In this document: positions 8,031-15,984 of the stretch, one piece after another
Layout: every line of letters starts with the position of its first letter
How positions within the stretch are numbered: the stretch's first letter is position 1
Assembly (NCBI GenBank): GCA_963613665.1
Contig: CAVEAL010000014.1
Coordinates: forward strand, 3,795 to 67,794
DNA: 64,000 nt
Origin: F23-B02 sp963613665
GTDB lineage: Bacteria; Bacillota; Clostridia; Oscillospirales; Oscillospiraceae
Direction: 5' to 3'
Notes under the pieces: model-generated
What the model was told of the DNA's origin: nothing
What the model saw: only the letters and a program-made list of their open reading frames with translations
Database searches by the model: none
Program-made: the position numbers and the translations under genes

Positions 8031-9188
8031 TTACTTGATGCCGAGGCCGGAGGCGACGACGCCGATCTGCGTCTCGGTCGTTCCGCCCATGAAGCGCATG
8101 ATGCGCGTGTCGCAGAACTGTCTGGAGATGGGGATCTCGCTGCTCACACCGTAGCCGCCGAACATCTGCACGCACTGGTCAGCAGCGCGGAAGGCCAGCT
8201 CCGAGGTGTAGTACTTGACCATGGAGCAGTCGGTGTTGATGTCCTTCTTCCCTGCCATGTAATCGAGCAGGACCTGATCCAGATACGTCAGTGCCATGTT
8301 GTACTCCGTGTAGAGCTGGGCGAGCTTGAACTGCGTGTTCTGGAACGAGGACAGGGGCTTTCCGAAGAGGATGCGCTGCTTGACATACTCGCTCGTGAGG
8401 CTCAGCGTGTGCTCGACCGTGCCGATGGAGCCGTAGGCCGCCATGATGCGCTCGGCCTCAAGGTGCTGCATCAGGACATAGAAGCCGCCGTTGAGTGCGC
8501 CGATCAGGTTTTCCTTCGGCACCTTGACGTTGTCAAAGGAGATCTCTGCGGTGTCCTGCGCATGCAGGCCGATCTTGTCGATCAGATGGCGGGAAACGCC
8601 CTCACTGTTCGTTTCGATCAGCAGCAGGCTGATGCCGCGGTAGGCCTTGTCCGCATTCGGATTCGTGCGCACGGCGACGACGATCAGATCCGCTACCATG
8701 CCGTTGGAGATGAACGTCTTTGTGCCGTTGACGAGGAAATAGTCGCCCATGTCCTCGGCGCTGGTCGTAATGTGCGCCAGGTCGGAGCCGTGATCGGGTT
8801 CGGTCATGCACACGCCCATAACGGTCTCGCCGCGGACGATCTTCGGCAGCCATTTTTCGCGCTGCTCCTCCGTGCCGTTTTCGGCGATGTAGGGGGCGAC
8901 AACGTCGCCGCTGAGCCGCGAGAAAATGCTGTTGAGACCGCGCTTGGAATACTCTTCGGCCTTGATGACCGTGTAGAGGAAGTCCCCCGTGCAGCCGGCG
9001 CCGCCATACTTCTTGTCGACCCACATGGACATGAAGCCGGCCTGTCCCATTTTCTCAAAGTAGGAATGCGGCACCTGATGGTTGGCACTCCACTCTTCGT
9101 AATACGGAACAGCTTCCTCGTCTAGGAAAGCACCGAACGCTTCGCGGAACTCATCATGCTCCATGCGGAATGGCAGTTTTCTTTCCAT
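8031..9188 (-). CDS. Acyl-CoA dehydrogenase
   Basis: A 385-residue FAD flavoenzyme with the usual three parts: N-terminal helices (1-120), the beta domain with MGVCMTEPDHGSDLAHI (123-140) and FISNGMVADLIVV (159-171), and the C-terminal four-helix bundle with QCVQMFGGYGVSSEIPISR (338-356). The base normally found in the YEGT motif is absent: the motif reads FMGGTTETQ with G368 in that place. Instead E246 lies just before an Arg in LEAERIMAAYGSIG, where isovaleryl- and long-chain acyl-CoA dehydrogenases carry their base. It should hand electrons to EtfBA of the same operon, or take them if the reaction runs as a reductase. Confidence 0.92.
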   Translation of the reverse strand: MERKLPFRMEHDEFREAFGAFLDEEAVPYYEEWSANHQVPHSYFEKMGQAGFMSMWVDKKYGGAGCTGDFLYTVIKAEEYSKRGLNSIFSRLSGDVVAPYIAENGTEEQREKWLPKIVRGETVMGVCMTEPDHGSDLAHITTSAEDMGDYFLVNGTKTFISNGMVADLIVVAVRTNPNADKAYRGISLLLIETNSEGVSRHLIDKIGLHAQDTAEISFDNVKVPKENLIGALNGGFYVLMQHLEAERIMAAYGSIGTVEHTLSLTSEYVKQRILFGKPLSSFQNTQFKLAQLYTEYNMALTYLDQVLLDYMAGKKDINTDCSMVKYYTSELAFRAADQCVQMFGGYGVSSEIPISRQFCDTRIMRFMGGTTETQIGVVASGLGIK

Positions 9189-9210
9189 GCAATAATCGCT
9201 CCTTTTTGTT

Positions 9211-10413
9211 TTAGATTTTATCGGGATTGGGCGCCCAATCGGCCATCATGCTCTCAATTGCATCTTCGCTATAGCCAAGGCCCTCGAGGATCTCGTGGGT
9301 GTTCTGACCGAGCGTCGGCGCTTTGTGGATGCAGCCGGGCTTGTCCGAAAACAGCGCGTTCGGGCCGCGGGTCAGGAACGTCTCCTGCTGGATGTCATCC
9401 TGCGTCGGGGCCTGCACGATATAGCCCATGTGCTTGACCTGCGGGTCATTGACGACGTCCTCGGTGTTGTTGATCTTGCAGCACGGCACATCGCATGCCA
9501 TCATGCGCTCGATCGCCGCGTCCATGTTCGGGAATGTATTGAGCCAGGCTTCGATCTCGGGGATGATCTCCTCCTGATGCGCGGCGCGGGTGTTGCAGGT
9601 CGCGTACTTGGAGTCCGGATCCAGGAAGTCCGGGCGGTCCATTGCCTTGGCGAGCGTTGCCCACGCCTTCGGGTTCGGCGCGCAAATGATCACGCCCTCG
9701 CCTTGCTCGTTCCAGAAACCGCCGAACGGGCACAGCGCGCTGTGGTGGCCGCCGTTTGGCTTGACGATCACGCCGTCATTGAGACGGTCGATCGGACTGT
9801 TAAGGTAGATCATGCCCTGAATGAGCGATACGTCGATGTGCTGGCCAAGGCCGGTGCGTCTCTGATAGTGCAGCGCCGTCATGATGGCGGCATAGGCATT
9901 CGGGCCGGCAAAGTAGTCGGCCAGCGTCACGCCGTGCTTGATCGGGCGGCCGCCCTTTTCACCGTTGACGCTGATCATGCCGGAGATAGCCTGACCGAGC
10001 AGATCAAAGCCCGGGCGCTGCGCATAGGGGCCGGTTTGACCAAACGCGCTCACGGAGCAGTAGACCAACTTTGGGTTGATCTCTTTCATGGTCTCGTAGC
10101 CGAGGCCCAAACGATCCATGACGCCCGGACGGAAGCCTTCGACCAGAACGTCAGCTTCGGCAGCAAGTTTCTTGCACACCTCGACCGCGCGGGGATCTTT
10201 CAGGTTCATGACGATCGACTTCTTGCCGCGGTTGACCCAGGCGTGGGTCATGCCTTTTCCCTCAATGAAGGGTGCGTAAGTTCTTGCGGAATCACCGGAC
10301 TGCGCCTCGATCTTGATGACCTGTGCACCGAAGTCGGTGGCGATCGCGCTGGCACCGGGGCCGGCTACGTTGGTCGTAAAGTCCAAAATTTTCACATCGT
10401 CGAGCATTTCCAT
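9211..10413 (-). CDS. Family III CoA-transferase (CaiB/BaiF), copy 2
   Basis: A 400-residue CaiB/BaiF CoA-transferase. Seen: LDDVKILDFTTNVAGPGAS, FGAQVIKIEAQSGDSAR, NRGKKSIVMNLKDP, and QRPGFDLLGQAISG with the expected nucleophile D137; the C-terminus has KAPTLGQNTHEIL. It is closer to mainstream formyl-CoA/crotonobetainyl-CoA:carnitine transferases than copy 1 (934-2139) and shares only family motifs with it. It lies 22 nt upstream of the acyl-CoA dehydrogenase and 67 nt behind the OYE-type reductase. A role in moving CoA from the pathway product to the incoming acid, saving ATP, would fit, as in carnitine reduction. Confidence 0.9.
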   Translation of the reverse strand: MEMLDDVKILDFTTNVAGPGASAIATDFGAQVIKIEAQSGDSARTYAPFIEGKGMTHAWVNRGKKSIVMNLKDPRAVEVCKKLAAEADVLVEGFRPGVMDRLGLGYETMKEINPKLVYCSVSAFGQTGPYAQRPGFDLLGQAISGMISVNGEKGGRPIKHGVTLADYFAGPNAYAAIMTALHYQRRTGLGQHIDVSLIQGMIYLNSPIDRLNDGVIVKPNGGHHSALCPFGGFWNEQGEGVIICAPNPKAWATLAKAMDRPDFLDPDSKYATCNTRAAHQEEIIPEIEAWLNTFPNMDAAIERMMACDVPCCKINNTEDVVNDPQVKHMGYIVQAPTQDDIQQETFLTRGPNALFSDKPGCIHKAPTLGQNTHEILEGLGYSEDAIESMMADWAPNPDKI

Positions 10414-10480
10414 TCGTATTTCCTCCTGTTGCTAGATTTTCAAGTCCAGTCCGTTCGTCACAGGCTGGACAATATTCATA

Positions 10481-12517
10481 TTAGATGCTTGCTGCCAGCA
10501 TGTAGGCCGATGCCACCGCGTTGTGGATGCGGCCGACCTCTACAGAGTCGCCGATGACGTCGACCTTCGGCAGCTGCTCCTTAAGTGCTTCATACAGATC
10601 ATTATTGGGCTTGGCACCGGCTGCGATAACAATAGTGTCGGCCGGGATGCACTTCTGTCCCTCGGCATTTTCGATGAGCACGTGATCCTTGCCCAGCTCC
10701 AGCACCTTCGTCTCACTGAGGAGATCGACGCCGAGCTGGCGCGTGCGGTACATGATCGACCAGCGGCTGCCGGGGTTGATGTCCTTGGCAAACTTTTTGC
10801 CCATCTCCACGACGCTGACGTGGTGCACGCCGTGCGTCAGGAGCTCTTTGAGCTTGGCCTCCGGCTCGGTCTTGTAGATCATCATGAAACGCAGCTGCTC
10901 GGCCGTGATGGTGCCGATCTCCGCGATCGTCATGGCGACCTCGATGCCTACGTCGCCGCCGCCGACGACCACGACGTTCTTGCCGAGATTTGCTGTACCC
11001 TCAAAGACGTCCCAGGCGTGCACGACCTGCGCGCCCTCTTCCGTCGGGATCGGTGGGAATGCTGCTTTGGAGCCGGCTGCGATCACGACCCGGTCGTACT
11101 CCCCGGCTGCTGCGAGGATGTCCGCTGTAGTCGCCGTCTTGTTTAGGACAATGTCCACGCCCAGCGCCCGGCACTCACGTTCGAGCCACTGCCCGAGGTA
11201 CCGGATATCGTACCGGCGCGGTGGCGTGGCGGCGTACATACTTAGACCGATGGTGCGGTTTCGCTTCTCCCAGATCGTGACCTTGTGGCCACGCAGCGCA
11301 CTCACGCGGGCAAATTCCATGCCGGCTGGGCCAGCGCCGATGACAAGGATCTTTTCCGGATGGGCCGACTTGACCTCAGACGGGAACTTGCCGTCGGCGT
11401 CCGTGAGCTCGCCTTCCTTGTTGCATTCGTAGTTGCCGATGCAACCGATGGGCTTGCCGGCCTGCGCGGCATCGAGACACAGCGCGTTGCAGCCGACGCA
11501 CGGACGGATGCGGTCATATTCCCCTGCCATGGCCTTCTGCACCAGATTCGGATCGGCCAGAAGCTGGCGGCCGATGACCGCGCCGTCGAAGTCGCCGCGC
11601 TCGACAACTTCCTCTGCCAGACGAATGTGCTGGCGCATGCCCATGATGACCGGAGCCTTGACCTTGGCCTTGATTTGGCGGCCGAGGTAGTTCCAGTTGC
11701 CGAAGGGCACCTCCATTGTGATGAGCGGCACCGTGGAATCGTGCCAGCCGGCAGTGATCGAGAAGCAGTCGACCATGCCGGTCTGGTCGAGGTAAGCGCA
11801 GATATCTGCGATGTCGTCACCGCTGCAGCCGCCTTCGACCAGATCGCTGCCGCTGACACGCAGCTGGATCGGATAATCCGGGCCGACGACCTTGCGAATC
11901 GCCATCAGGGTTTCGACCATGAAACGGTTGCAGTTTTCCATGGACTGTCGGCCATACTCATCGTCACGCAGGTTCGTCAGCGGCGACCAGAACTGGCCGT
12001 AGAGATAACCGGAGTTTGTCTCGATCTCGATGCCGTCAAAGCCGGCTTCCTTTGCGATGCGCGCGGCGTTCGCTTGCCAGTCCACGAACTGGTGGATCTC
12101 ATCCTTAGTCAGCGCGCGGGGCATTTCGAAGTGCGTGAATTTTCTCGGCACAGCGGACGGGCCGACGGCCTGCTCACCCTGGATCGCGTGGCGCGGGGCC
12201 GAGGTGCCTCTGTGCATCATCTGCGCAAACACCTTGCTGCCGCCCTCGTGGATGGCCGTCGTCAGCTTGACAAGCTGTGGGATATATTTGTCATCCGTCA
12301 GCATGGCACCGTGAATGGGGTTATAGCGCACGGGATCCCACTGCATATTTGCAAAAATAATCAGCCCCACGCCGCCCTCTGCCCTGCGGCGGAAGAACTC
12401 CGGCACACTGTCATCGATAAATCCATCGACAGTGTGGCCGACGCTCATAGGCGACATGATGATGCGGTTGCGCAGCTCAAGACCGTTGATCTTCATCGGT
12501 GTGTATAATTTCTTCAC
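10481..12517 (-). CDS. OYE-type enoate/2,4-dienoyl-CoA reductase
   Basis: A 678-residue three-part flavoenzyme of the FadH/BaiCD/enoate reductase family. Seen: an FMN TIM barrel (about 1-340, LYTPMKINGLELRNRIIMSP at the start), a 4Fe-4S cluster motif C-x2-C-x3-C-x11-C near residue 342, and NAD/FAD Rossmann motifs ILVIGAGPAGMEFA and NVVVVGGGDVGIEVA in the C-terminal half. It reduces or, in bile acid organisms, oxidises activated C=C bonds. GTG at 12517 is chosen because GGAGG lies seven nt upstream and the next residues match the family start. First gene of the operon and divergent from a LysR gene, so it carries the promoter. Confidence 0.9.
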   Translation of the reverse strand: MKKLYTPMKINGLELRNRIIMSPMSVGHTVDGFIDDSVPEFFRRRAEGGVGLIIFANMQWDPVRYNPIHGAMLTDDKYIPQLVKLTTAIHEGGSKVFAQMMHRGTSAPRHAIQGEQAVGPSAVPRKFTHFEMPRALTKDEIHQFVDWQANAARIAKEAGFDGIEIETNSGYLYGQFWSPLTNLRDDEYGRQSMENCNRFMVETLMAIRKVVGPDYPIQLRVSGSDLVEGGCSGDDIADICAYLDQTGMVDCFSITAGWHDSTVPLITMEVPFGNWNYLGRQIKAKVKAPVIMGMRQHIRLAEEVVERGDFDGAVIGRQLLADPNLVQKAMAGEYDRIRPCVGCNALCLDAAQAGKPIGCIGNYECNKEGELTDADGKFPSEVKSAHPEKILVIGAGPAGMEFARVSALRGHKVTIWEKRNRTIGLSMYAATPPRRYDIRYLGQWLERECRALGVDIVLNKTATTADILAAAGEYDRVVIAAGSKAAFPPIPTEEGAQVVHAWDVFEGTANLGKNVVVVGGGDVGIEVAMTIAEIGTITAEQLRFMMIYKTEPEAKLKELLTHGVHHVSVVEMGKKFAKDINPGSRWSIMYRTRQLGVDLLSETKVLELGKDHVLIENAEGQKCIPADTIVIAAGAKPNNDLYEALKEQLPKVDVIGDSVEVGRIHNAVASAYMLAASI

Positions 12518-12611
12518 GACTTTTCCTCCATTCTTTGATACCCGCAGTTGGTGAAATTGACCGATATTCAACTATTTTCGGTCGCAGCGTTTGGTATCTT
12601 TGCTTGCCAAT

Positions 12612-12640
12612 AAATTAGCATAGTTGACATACTGTCGCAA
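12612..12640 (-). promoter_or_regulatory. Likely promoter of the CoA operon
   Basis: Read leftward, TTGCGA (12640-12635) and TAATTT (12617-12612) are separated by 17 bp. Transcription would begin near 12605, about 88 nt before the GTG of the reductase gene. Only moderately close to the sigma-A consensus, as expected of an activator-dependent promoter. The 312-bp space from 12518 to 12829 holds no gene, only this promoter, the dyads and the LysR promoter. Confidence 0.5.
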
Positions 12641-12666
12641 CCAGTAGATTTTTGCGTATCTGCAAT

Positions 12667-12698
12667 CGTTTGTTTCGTTTGAAACAAACGGTTTCAAA
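12667..12698. promoter_or_regulatory. Overlapping dyads, candidate LysR operator
   Basis: Two nested inverted repeats lie between the divergent promoters. The first has 10-bp perfect arms (CGTTTGTTTC, then GTTT, then its complement, 12667-12690). The second overlaps it with 8-bp arms TTTGAAAC and GTTTCAAA around a 5-bp spacer (12678-12698). A third weaker dyad, GAAATT-N4-AATTTC, is at 12713-12728. The first two centre about 73-83 bp upstream of the predicted operon start, close to where LysR-type activators bind. Function inferred from position and symmetry. Confidence 0.55.
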
Positions 12699-12770
12699 TG
12701 TCCGCAAAAATTGAAATTGTTAATTTCTAAACACACATTTTGCTCAGCAATGAATTTTTTTGCTGATACT

Positions 12771-12798
12771 AGACAGGAAAAAATAATTTTGCTATTAT
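12771..12798 (+). promoter_or_regulatory. Likely promoter of the LysR gene
   Basis: TAGACA (12771-12776) and TATTAT (12793-12798) are separated by 16 bp, 31 bp upstream of the LysR start codon. Each hexamer differs from consensus by one base. The operator dyads lie 70 or more bp upstream. Confidence 0.5.
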
Positions 12799-12829
12799 AT
12801 TGGCAAACAACGCATGGAGGTGTGTATCT

Positions 12830-13714
12830 GTGGAACTATCCCAGCTTCGTTATCTTGTGAAAATCGCAGAATGTCAGAGCGTATCCAAGGCAGCCAAGGC
12901 ATTAAGCATCAGTACACAGGGCATCAGCAGCTCCATTCGGAGACTGGAAAATGAACTGAACGTCACGATTTTCTACCGCAGCGGCGGCAAGCTTCAGCTG
13001 ACAGAGATCGGTGAGCTGATCCAGGAGGAGGCGCGCTATGCGCTTTCCCGTGTGGATCAGATCACAAAAATCTGCTCCGGACACACCAAAGGTGCGACGT
13101 CCGTATCGATTGCAATCACAAAGAGCAAATTTATCCGTATGCCCATGGCGCTGCAGACACTGCTGCTGACACCGCCTGAGGACTATACCGTCACTATGAA
13201 TCACGATTTGACCGTCAATTGTGTAGATATGGTGGAAAACGATCAGGCACTGTTTGGCCTCGTATACGGCGATTATTCCGACGATCCGCATTTTGACACG
13301 GTCCATCTTGAGGACTGTGAGCAAATGTTCATCGTCAACAAGAACCATTTTCTCGCGCAGAAGGAGCAGCTGACCATCCTCGATCTGGACGGCTTGCCGA
13401 TGGTGGCCCCCAGCGCGGGAACGGTGCCGGGCAGAATGATCGAGGCGGTGTTTCGCGTGCACGGTGCCATTTATAATGTGGCTTACGACTGTCTGGATCC
13501 GCGCTTTTGCGTGGATCTGCTCATGAAAAATGACAAGATCGTTGGCCGCACTCTTCCCGCCTGCCTGCGTCCGTCGGACATGAATTCTATTGCGGTTCTC
13601 TCGGTCCCGGAGTTGGATTTTCGCGTTCCGTTTTCGCTCGTCGTTAAACGCGGCCGAAAGCTCAATGCGCGCGAACAACTGTTCAAGCATATGGTTCTCG
13701 ATTGCTATCGCTGA
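12830..13714 (+). CDS. LysR-family transcriptional regulator
   Basis: A 294-residue LysR-type regulator. Seen: N-terminal winged helix-turn-helix (residues 1-60: ELSQLRYLVKIAECQSVSKA, then ALSISTQGISSSIRRLENEL) and a periplasmic-binding-like effector domain from about residue 88 to the end. GTG at 12830 is chosen over upstream in-frame codons because GGAGG precedes it and the protein then begins exactly at the family start. Transcribed divergently from the 11-gene CoA operon, which it probably controls in response to the operon's acid or its CoA ester. The stop is followed by a GGACAG/CTGTCC hairpin near 13742-13766 without a T-run. Confidence 0.88.
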   Translation: MELSQLRYLVKIAECQSVSKAAKALSISTQGISSSIRRLENELNVTIFYRSGGKLQLTEIGELIQEEARYALSRVDQITKICSGHTKGATSVSIAITKSKFIRMPMALQTLLLTPPEDYTVTMNHDLTVNCVDMVENDQALFGLVYGDYSDDPHFDTVHLEDCEQMFIVNKNHFLAQKEQLTILDLDGLPMVAPSAGTVPGRMIEAVFRVHGAIYNVAYDCLDPRFCVDLLMKNDKIVGRTLPACLRPSDMNSIAVLSVPELDFRVPFSLVVKRGRKLNAREQLFKHMVLDCYR

Positions 13715-13840
13715 GCATCGGTATGCCGGATATGTAAAATCCGGACAGTTAATCTTTTGCTGTCCGAATCTCGCACTGTAAGATATTGCATTCTCTGTTG
13801 ATGTTTGAACAAGAAAAGCGGACTTTCTGCAAATCGCCTC

Positions 13841-13869
13841 TTGCAATGCACCAAATGTTGTGATATAGT
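13841..13869 (+). promoter_or_regulatory. secG promoter
   Basis: TTGCAA (13841-13846) and TATAGT (13864-13869) with an ideal 17-bp spacer, followed by a leader of about 40 nt to the secG start. Confidence 0.6.
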
Positions 13870-13916
13870 TGCTTTTTATATTAGATAATTTCCCCTACCA
13901 CGAAAGGATGAATACC

Positions 13917-14168
13917 ATGACTACTTTGGAATTGATTCTGACGATTATCCAGCTGATTTCCGGTCTCGCCGTGACCGTGATCGTGCTGATGCAGTCCGGC
14001 AAGAGCGCCGGCCTGTCGGGTGCCATTGCCGGCGGTGCGGAAACGTTCCTTTCCAAGAGCAAAGCCAAGACGCTCGATGCCAAACTCACAAAAGCGACGA
14101 AGTGGTTTGGCCTCGTCTTTGTCATTTTGACGCTGGTGCTGACCGTCCTGATGCATAAGGGCGCGTAA
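13917..14168 (+). CDS. secG: Preprotein translocase subunit SecG
   Basis: An 83-residue membrane protein, the small accessory subunit of the SecYEG channel that eases SecA-driven protein export. Seen: two transmembrane segments (about 3-24 and 58-78), the VLMQSGKSAGLSGAIAGG loop typical of SecG, and FLSKSKAKTLDAKLTKAT before the second helix. ATG at 13917 has AAAGGA eight nt upstream; the in-frame ATG three codons earlier sits on that site. Single gene between its own promoter and a strong terminator. In many Firmicutes secG is followed by rnr, smpB and ssrA; here rnr is missing and gene debris fills the gap before ssrA. Confidence 0.92.
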   Translation: MTTLELILTIIQLISGLAVTVIVLMQSGKSAGLSGAIAGGAETFLSKSKAKTLDAKLTKATKWFGLVFVILTLVLTVLMHKGA

Positions 14169-14190
14169 TTTCCGGCACAGCTGCAGAAAA

Positions 14191-14226
14191 GCGCATCCCC
14201 CGGCATTTCCGGGGGATGCGCTTTTT
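14191..14226 (+). terminator. secG terminator
   Basis: A 13-bp GC-rich stem (GCGCATCCCCCGG and its complement around CATTT) followed by TTTTT. Confidence 0.85.
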
Positions 14227-14267
14227 CCTGTTTGCTTTAGTCCGGGTACTCTGCGCGGCTGCCGCCG

Positions 14268-14503
14268 ATGAGCTTCGGACGTGTGCGGGCAGCATTGACC
14301 GGCGCCTCCCCGATCGTCTCGACCGACAGGCGCAGCGGCACCGGCTACTTTGTGACCGGCGGCGCGTATGTGCCGATCAAGTGGTCCCGCAACGACATCA
14401 ACAGCTGCTTTACTTACATGCTCGAGGACGGCACGGCGCTGAACCTCTCGCGCGGCACGACCTATGGATCCCGACCAACGGCGGCAGCGCAAGCTTTAGC
14501 TGA
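14268..14503 (+). pseudogene. DUF3048 (YerB-like) C-terminal remnant
   Basis: Only the tail of a DUF3048 lipoprotein can be read: GTGYFVTGGAYVPIKWSR, then FTYMLEDGTALNLSRGTTY, the beta-rich C-terminal signature of this family. After GTTY the frame breaks and the expected end, WIPTNGGSASFS and stop, continues in the next frame to 14503. No start codon, ribosome site or N-terminal domain is present. Dead fragment; same codon style as the upstream CoA region. Confidence 0.6.
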
Positions 14504-14647
14504 GGACAAAATCAAAGCATTTTGCAGCACTATGTGCGCGGGAAACCGTGCACATAGTGTTTTTCTTCTGCAGCATGGCTGCCTGTTCTCTAACATATTT
14601 GCTATAATAGCTGTAAGTCATCCGCGAACAAAGAAACCAGCTGCCCT

Positions 14648-14976
14648 GTGGGAGAGCGTTTCTACGAGAAAGAGATGGAGCGTGTGGTTCAAAATGATCT
14701 GCTGGAAAAGCTTCGACTGTGGTGGAGGCAGATGAGCGGCTGCGTGAGACGGTTGCTTCTGCCAAAGGCACAGAGGAGAACCTGCGTTTCCGACTGGATC
14801 AGATTGAGAAACGGCTCAAGCAGATATCGCTGAATCGTACCGGAGCCTATGAGAGATACGCCGATGGTGCTCTGAGCCGGGATTTGTATCTGGCGGAACG
14901 GGACAGGCTTTATGCGGAGGCCAGCACAGCGCGGTGCCCGAAACAATCCGAAATCCGCACTGTGCCTTATTCTTAA
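14648..14976 (+). pseudogene. Serine recombinase C-terminal remnant (plus strand)
   Basis: A broken end of a large serine recombinase. One frame gives EKEMERVVQNDLLEKLRL, and after a frame change near 14717 the next gives VVEADERLRETVASAKG, a coiled coil, then NRTGAYERYADGALSRDLYL, the characteristic segment after the zinc ribbon in these recombinases. The catalytic N-terminal domain is absent and the reading frame ends at 14976. It marks a decayed mobile element. Confidence 0.6.
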
Positions 14977-15235
14977 CCATTTTCAGCGGCTGAAATAGCT
15001 TCTGCAATCTCATCCGAGAAGCGGTAGATGATCTCCACTCTCATGCCCGTGTAGACATTCACACGGTCAATGAAGAACAGGAGCATATCATTGGTAAGCT
15101 CGCTTGCTGAAAGCACCTCCTTCGCCTTCTGAACGGTATCTGTCATATCCTGATTCTTACTCCGGACAAGGGATAACAGTTCCTTTTCCAGTTTATTCTT
15201 TTCTTCGGTCAGTGTGCTATACTTTATTTTGAGGT
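14973..15235 (-). pseudogene. Serine recombinase C-terminal remnant (minus strand)
   Basis: Read leftward, an open stretch without a start codon translates to a coiled coil (STLTEEKNKLEKELLSLV), ASELTNDMLLFFIDRVNVY, then TGMRVEIIYRFSDEIAEAI and stop. This is the typical end of a Tn-type large serine recombinase. An in-frame stop lies just upstream, so only the last 85 or so residues survive. It meets the plus-strand recombinase remnant tail to tail, implying two separate elements or an inversion. Confidence 0.65.
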
Positions 15236-15337
15236 ATTAGGCTCAAAACGCAATGCATCCTGATGCAATATGCAGAAAGGTAGGACAACAGCTTGGCTCT
15301 GTCAGCCCCATATTTTTTTAGTCTTTGCTTAACACCA

Positions 15338-15805
15338 GCAAATCCGCCGTATCAAAAGGAGACGACAGGTGAAAGTAATACCGCTACGCCAGTTTATAAT
15401 TCTTTTATGGATGCGATGTATGATGTCGCAGACAAAACTATGCGCATTACACCCGCACGGTTTTTGTTCAACGCAGGATACACGCCCAAGGATTGGAATA
15501 AAAAGATGCTTAATGATGAGCATTTGAAAGTTCTTTCTTATATGTCAGACTCTTCTTCGGTATTTCCTAATGTCGATATAAAGGGAGGAGTAGCGATTAC
15601 TTATCGTGATAGTCAGAAGGATTTTGGGGCTATAAGAATTTTTACTCAATACGAGGAAATTAACAGCATATTGCATAAAGTTATGGAGGCAGACCATTTT
15701 GAAAGCCTGAAAAAAATCATTGTTACGAGTTTTGCTTACCATTATACAAAGACCTTACCCCAACAGTTTAACGATTGCCCCTATATTTTAACGAATACCC
15801 GATAA
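15338..15805 (+). pseudogene. Eco57I-like restriction-modification methylase fragment
   Basis: Starts abruptly at the adenine-methyltransferase catalytic motif NPPYQKETTG and runs through VYNSFMDAMYDVADKTMRI, PARFLFNAGYTPKDWNKKML and SSSVFPNVDIKGGVAITYRD, which are the segments after motif IV in Eco57I-type fused restriction/modification enzymes. The preceding residues and the last 15 or so are unrelated, so both ends are truncated. The fragment is more AT-rich than its neighbours, which fits recent transfer and loss. It cannot be functional alone. Confidence 0.65.
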
Positions 15806-15813
15806 TTTAACGA
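15767..15813 (+). repeat. Three TTTAACGA direct repeats, 19-20 bp apart
   Basis: TTTAACGA occurs at 15767, 15787 and 15806, near two helical turns apart, at the broken 3' end of the methylase fragment. Regularly spaced copies at a gene breakpoint resemble transposase-binding repeats at an insertion-sequence end, but no transposase remains. Confidence 0.45.
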
Positions 15814-15941
15814 TTACAGCGACGCAGAACGCCGAAATCCCCATAAAACGCACGAAACCCCGCCACAGAATTGCTCTGCAGCGGAGGTTCGTTATAGGCT
15901 GGAACAGCCGAAAAGCCTTATTGCAAGCGGTTTTCAGGCAT

Positions 15942-15983
15942 AGAAAAAGTCCACCGTAATTCTATCAAAATTACGGTGGACTT
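15942..15983 (-). terminator. tmRNA terminator
   Basis: A perfect 15-bp stem (15947-15961 with 15969-15983, loop of 7) directly after the CCA end of tmRNA, followed leftward by TTTTT. Confidence 0.85.
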
Positions 15984-15984
15984 A

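Noticed and set aside
1..12517. Bile-acid (bai), carnitine (cai) or 2-hydroxyacid (fld/had) operon
   Set aside because: Part of each gene set is present, but BaiA/BaiE/BaiG-like MFS, CaiT, and the hydroxyacyl-CoA dehydratase with its activator are all missing from the visible stretch; the permease is SLC13-type. Naming any of these would overstate the evidence.
14648..15235. An intact site-specific recombinase
   Set aside because: Only C-terminal parts are present, on opposite strands and with frame breaks; the catalytic serine domain is absent.
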